From: an uncultured Eubacteriales bacterium
Lineage (GTDB): Bacteria > Bacillota > Clostridia > Christensenellales > Aristaeellaceae
DNA length: 64,000 nucleotides
Assembly: GCA_902795275.1 (NCBI GenBank)
Contig: CADBKQ010000028.1
Location: 1-64,000 of the forward strand
Direction of reading: 5' to 3'
Positions 62,417-64,000 of the stretch are shown in pieces. The notes beneath the pieces were generated by a model. The model searched no databases. It was not told the DNA's origin and worked only from the letters and a program-made list of their open reading frames with translations. Positions within the stretch are counted from its first letter, which is position 1; each line of letters begins with the position of its first letter. Made by a program: the position numbers and the translations under genes.

Positions 62417-64000
62417 TTACAAGCAGCAGCATTGTTCACCGGATATCGCCGGGCCTGGCCCCGGACGTCCATGTGATCGAGCAGATGCAGCAGAACAACA
62501 GCGCGATGATTAACGTGGCGGCGTATTGCCGCGTCAGTACAGACCTGGATGTACAGAAGAAAAGCCTGGAGACACAAATCGCCGTGTTTCAAAAAACAAT
62601 AGCTGAGCATCCCGGATGGGTACTGGCGGGCATATATGCCGACCGGGGCATCAGCGGCACATCCGTCCGGCACAGGGAGGAATTCCAACGCATGATCGAG
62701 GATGCCAAAGCCGGAAAAATTCAATGCATCCTGGTGAAATCAATTTCCAGATTTTCCAGAAACACCTTGGATGCGCTGGCTTATGTGCGGGAACTCAAGC
62801 GATACGGTGTATCGGTCTTTTTCGACGAAGAAAAGCTGGATACGGGAAGCATGGTGTCTGAATTCATCCTGTCCATCCTCGCGGCCAGCGCGCAGGAGCA
62901 GATCATTTCGCTATCCAACAACATGAAGGTTGGCAGACGCATGCGAAACGCGGCTGGGCAGGCGCAGTGGTCCCATGCTTACGGATTCCGGAAGGGCGAA
63001 GACGGAAATTGGGTGATAGAGGAAGGGGAAGCCGAGATCGTTCGCAGGATTTTTCGGGATTATGCCGCCGGCATGTCCCTTCCAGAAATCTGCAAGGCAC
63101 TGGAAGCGGACGGTGTTCCAACCGTACGGCGAAAGGAACGATGGTTCCAGACAACCATTTCCGACATCCTCCACAACGAAAAATACGCTGGCAATCTCCT
63201 GATGCAAAAATCCTTCATCAGCGACCCGATCGAGCACACCAGGGTGGACAACCGGGACGCGAAGATCAAGCAGTACTACAAGGAAAACAATCATCCCGCA
63301 ATCGTGGATCAGGAAACCTGGCAGATGGTTCAAATAATGTCCGCCATGCGGGATCTGCATCGCGGCTGCGTACAATATCCATTTTACGGATTCCTCAAAT
63401 GCCCCATCTGCGGCCAGAATTTGGTGCGCTTCCTGCATCCCCGCAACACAAAAACCTATGCCTGGACCTGCGGCGGCGTTCACAGCGAAAAAGGAAATCT
63501 GCGCAGGCACCGCTCCTCCTGCCCGCCGTTCTCCATCCTGGAGAGTTACATTCGGACAGCATTCCAGGATGCGCTGGAGATGGCGGGCCATGCGCTACCT
63601 GAATCAGGAAAGATCGAGTACAAAACGCTTCATGACCTGGTTGAGAAGATTACCTTTCCGCAATGGTCTGACATGCGGGTGAAGTGGAAGAACGGAACAA
63701 CCAGCGATGTGCGCATCGAGTACAAAAAGCTTTCTGATCAACCCTATCCCACGATTGACCGCACGTCAAGGGCATGCGAAAGCGAGAACTGTGGAACCCT
63801 CATGGTTAACGGGAAGCCAATTGTGTTGAATTGGCCTGGCAGGCAGATGGAAGGGCTGAAGCATGCGCAGCAGGAAGTACTGGACTTGACCATCCTTGAC
63901 CCGGAGCCTTACGAAGCGCCGGTTCCCAAGGTCTACGGCAAAAGAACCACCAGCCGCAAAAGCGGGAAGGAAAACGCTGCGGCGAACAGAGCAAAAGCAA
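62413..64000 (+). CDS. Large serine recombinase, runs off the window
   Basis: An open frame begins at the ATG at 62413 and has no stop by base 64000 (529 residues). The resolvase domain (about 34-185) has AAYCRVSTD with catalytic S42, DRGISGTS and SISRFSRNTLDAL. The Recombinase domain follows (HAYGFRKGEDGNW, EAEIVRRIFRDYAAGMS, ILHNEKYAGNLL). A zinc ribbon comes next (KCPICGQN, TCGG, CP), then a basic C-terminal region with GKRTTSRKSGK. Large serine recombinases integrate or excise phages and conjugative elements at att sites. It is coupled (ATGA) to an upstream recombinase fragment, suggesting a former multi-recombinase operon. Confidence 0.9.
   Translation, partial: MITSSSIVHRISPGLAPDVHVIEQMQQNNSAMINVAAYCRVSTDLDVQKKSLETQIAVFQKTIAEHPGWVLAGIYADRGISGTSVRHREEFQRMIEDAKAGKIQCILVKSISRFSRNTLDALAYVRELKRYGVSVFFDEEKLDTGSMVSEFILSILAASAQEQIISLSNNMKVGRRMRNAAGQAQWSHAYGFRKGEDGNWVIEEGEAEIVRRIFRDYAAGMSLPEICKALEADGVPTVRRKERWFQTTISDILHNEKYAGNLLMQKSFISDPIEHTRVDNRDAKIKQYYKENNHPAIVDQETWQMVQIMSAMRDLHRGCVQYPFYGFLKCPICGQNLVRFLHPRNTKTYAWTCGGVHSEKGNLRRHRSSCPPFSILESYIRTAFQDALEMAGHALPESGKIEYKTLHDLVEKITFPQWSDMRVKWKNGTTSDVRIEYKKLSDQPYPTIDRTSRACESENCGTLMVNGKPIVLNWPGRQMEGLKHAQQEVLDLTILDPEPYEAPVPKVYGKRTTSRKSGKENAAANRAKA

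Overview
The window looks like chromosomal DNA of an anaerobic, endospore-lineage Firmicute (Clostridia; possibly a gut or rumen Christensenellales/Eubacteriales relative). Supporting signs are the yqfC-yqfD-phoH-pgpH-ybeY-cdd-era gene order known from Bacillus and Clostridia, a threonine T-box leader, Asp23/FakA, a small TM1266-type hydrogenase-system regulator, PadR/DUF1700/DUF4097 genes and strong GGAGG ribosome sites. Species identity is inference.

Layout. (1) 1-17.6 kb is an accessory segment that looks less GC-rich than the rest. It is bracketed by two 3' remnants of an ISL3-family transposase (1-76 and about 17290-17580) and abuts a tRNA-Gln/tRNA-Glu pair. It carries a HAD plus ParB-like/HAD gene pair, an ABC exporter with membrane partners, two tandem S41-like lipoproteins, a two-component system, a decayed sugar-binding protein, an Ntn hydrolase, a PAP2 phosphatase, DUF6809-like genes, a rhodanese and Hsp20. 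(2) 18-34 kb is core: MATE transporter, fakA/yloU, the livJHMGF amino-acid importer, and the yqfC to era block with a YbeY-cytidine deaminase fusion. (3) 34-41 kb has prfC, two secreted proteins and T-box-thrS. (4) 41-47 kb is an origin region: parB, parA, a DnaA-box cluster and dnaA, without the usual rpmH/rnpA or dnaN/recF neighbours. (5) 47-61 kb has a HerA-like ATPase, ispDF, a PadR operon, radical SAM proteins, a hydrogenase-regulator/binding-protein operon with an attenuator-like leader, and an HtrA protease. (6) 61.3-64 kb is a mobile-element graveyard (IS110 and IS5 fragments, a long foldback, a recombinase fragment) ending in a serine recombinase that runs off the window.

The most unusual feature is a set of intergenic arrays with strict 7-nt periodicity in several sequence families (GGGAWTA, GGTAGRA, GAGTWCA, GGAGWRT types), usually as facing inverted pairs around a loop. 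They often start at or inside a neighbouring stop codon and resemble in form the heptamer STRR repeats of cyanobacteria. Some sit in elements with terminal inverted repeats, and one is split by a separate 125-bp MITE. A second highlight is a leader at about 56.19-56.36 kb with mutually exclusive antiterminator and terminator helices, a candidate undescribed riboswitch or attenuator.
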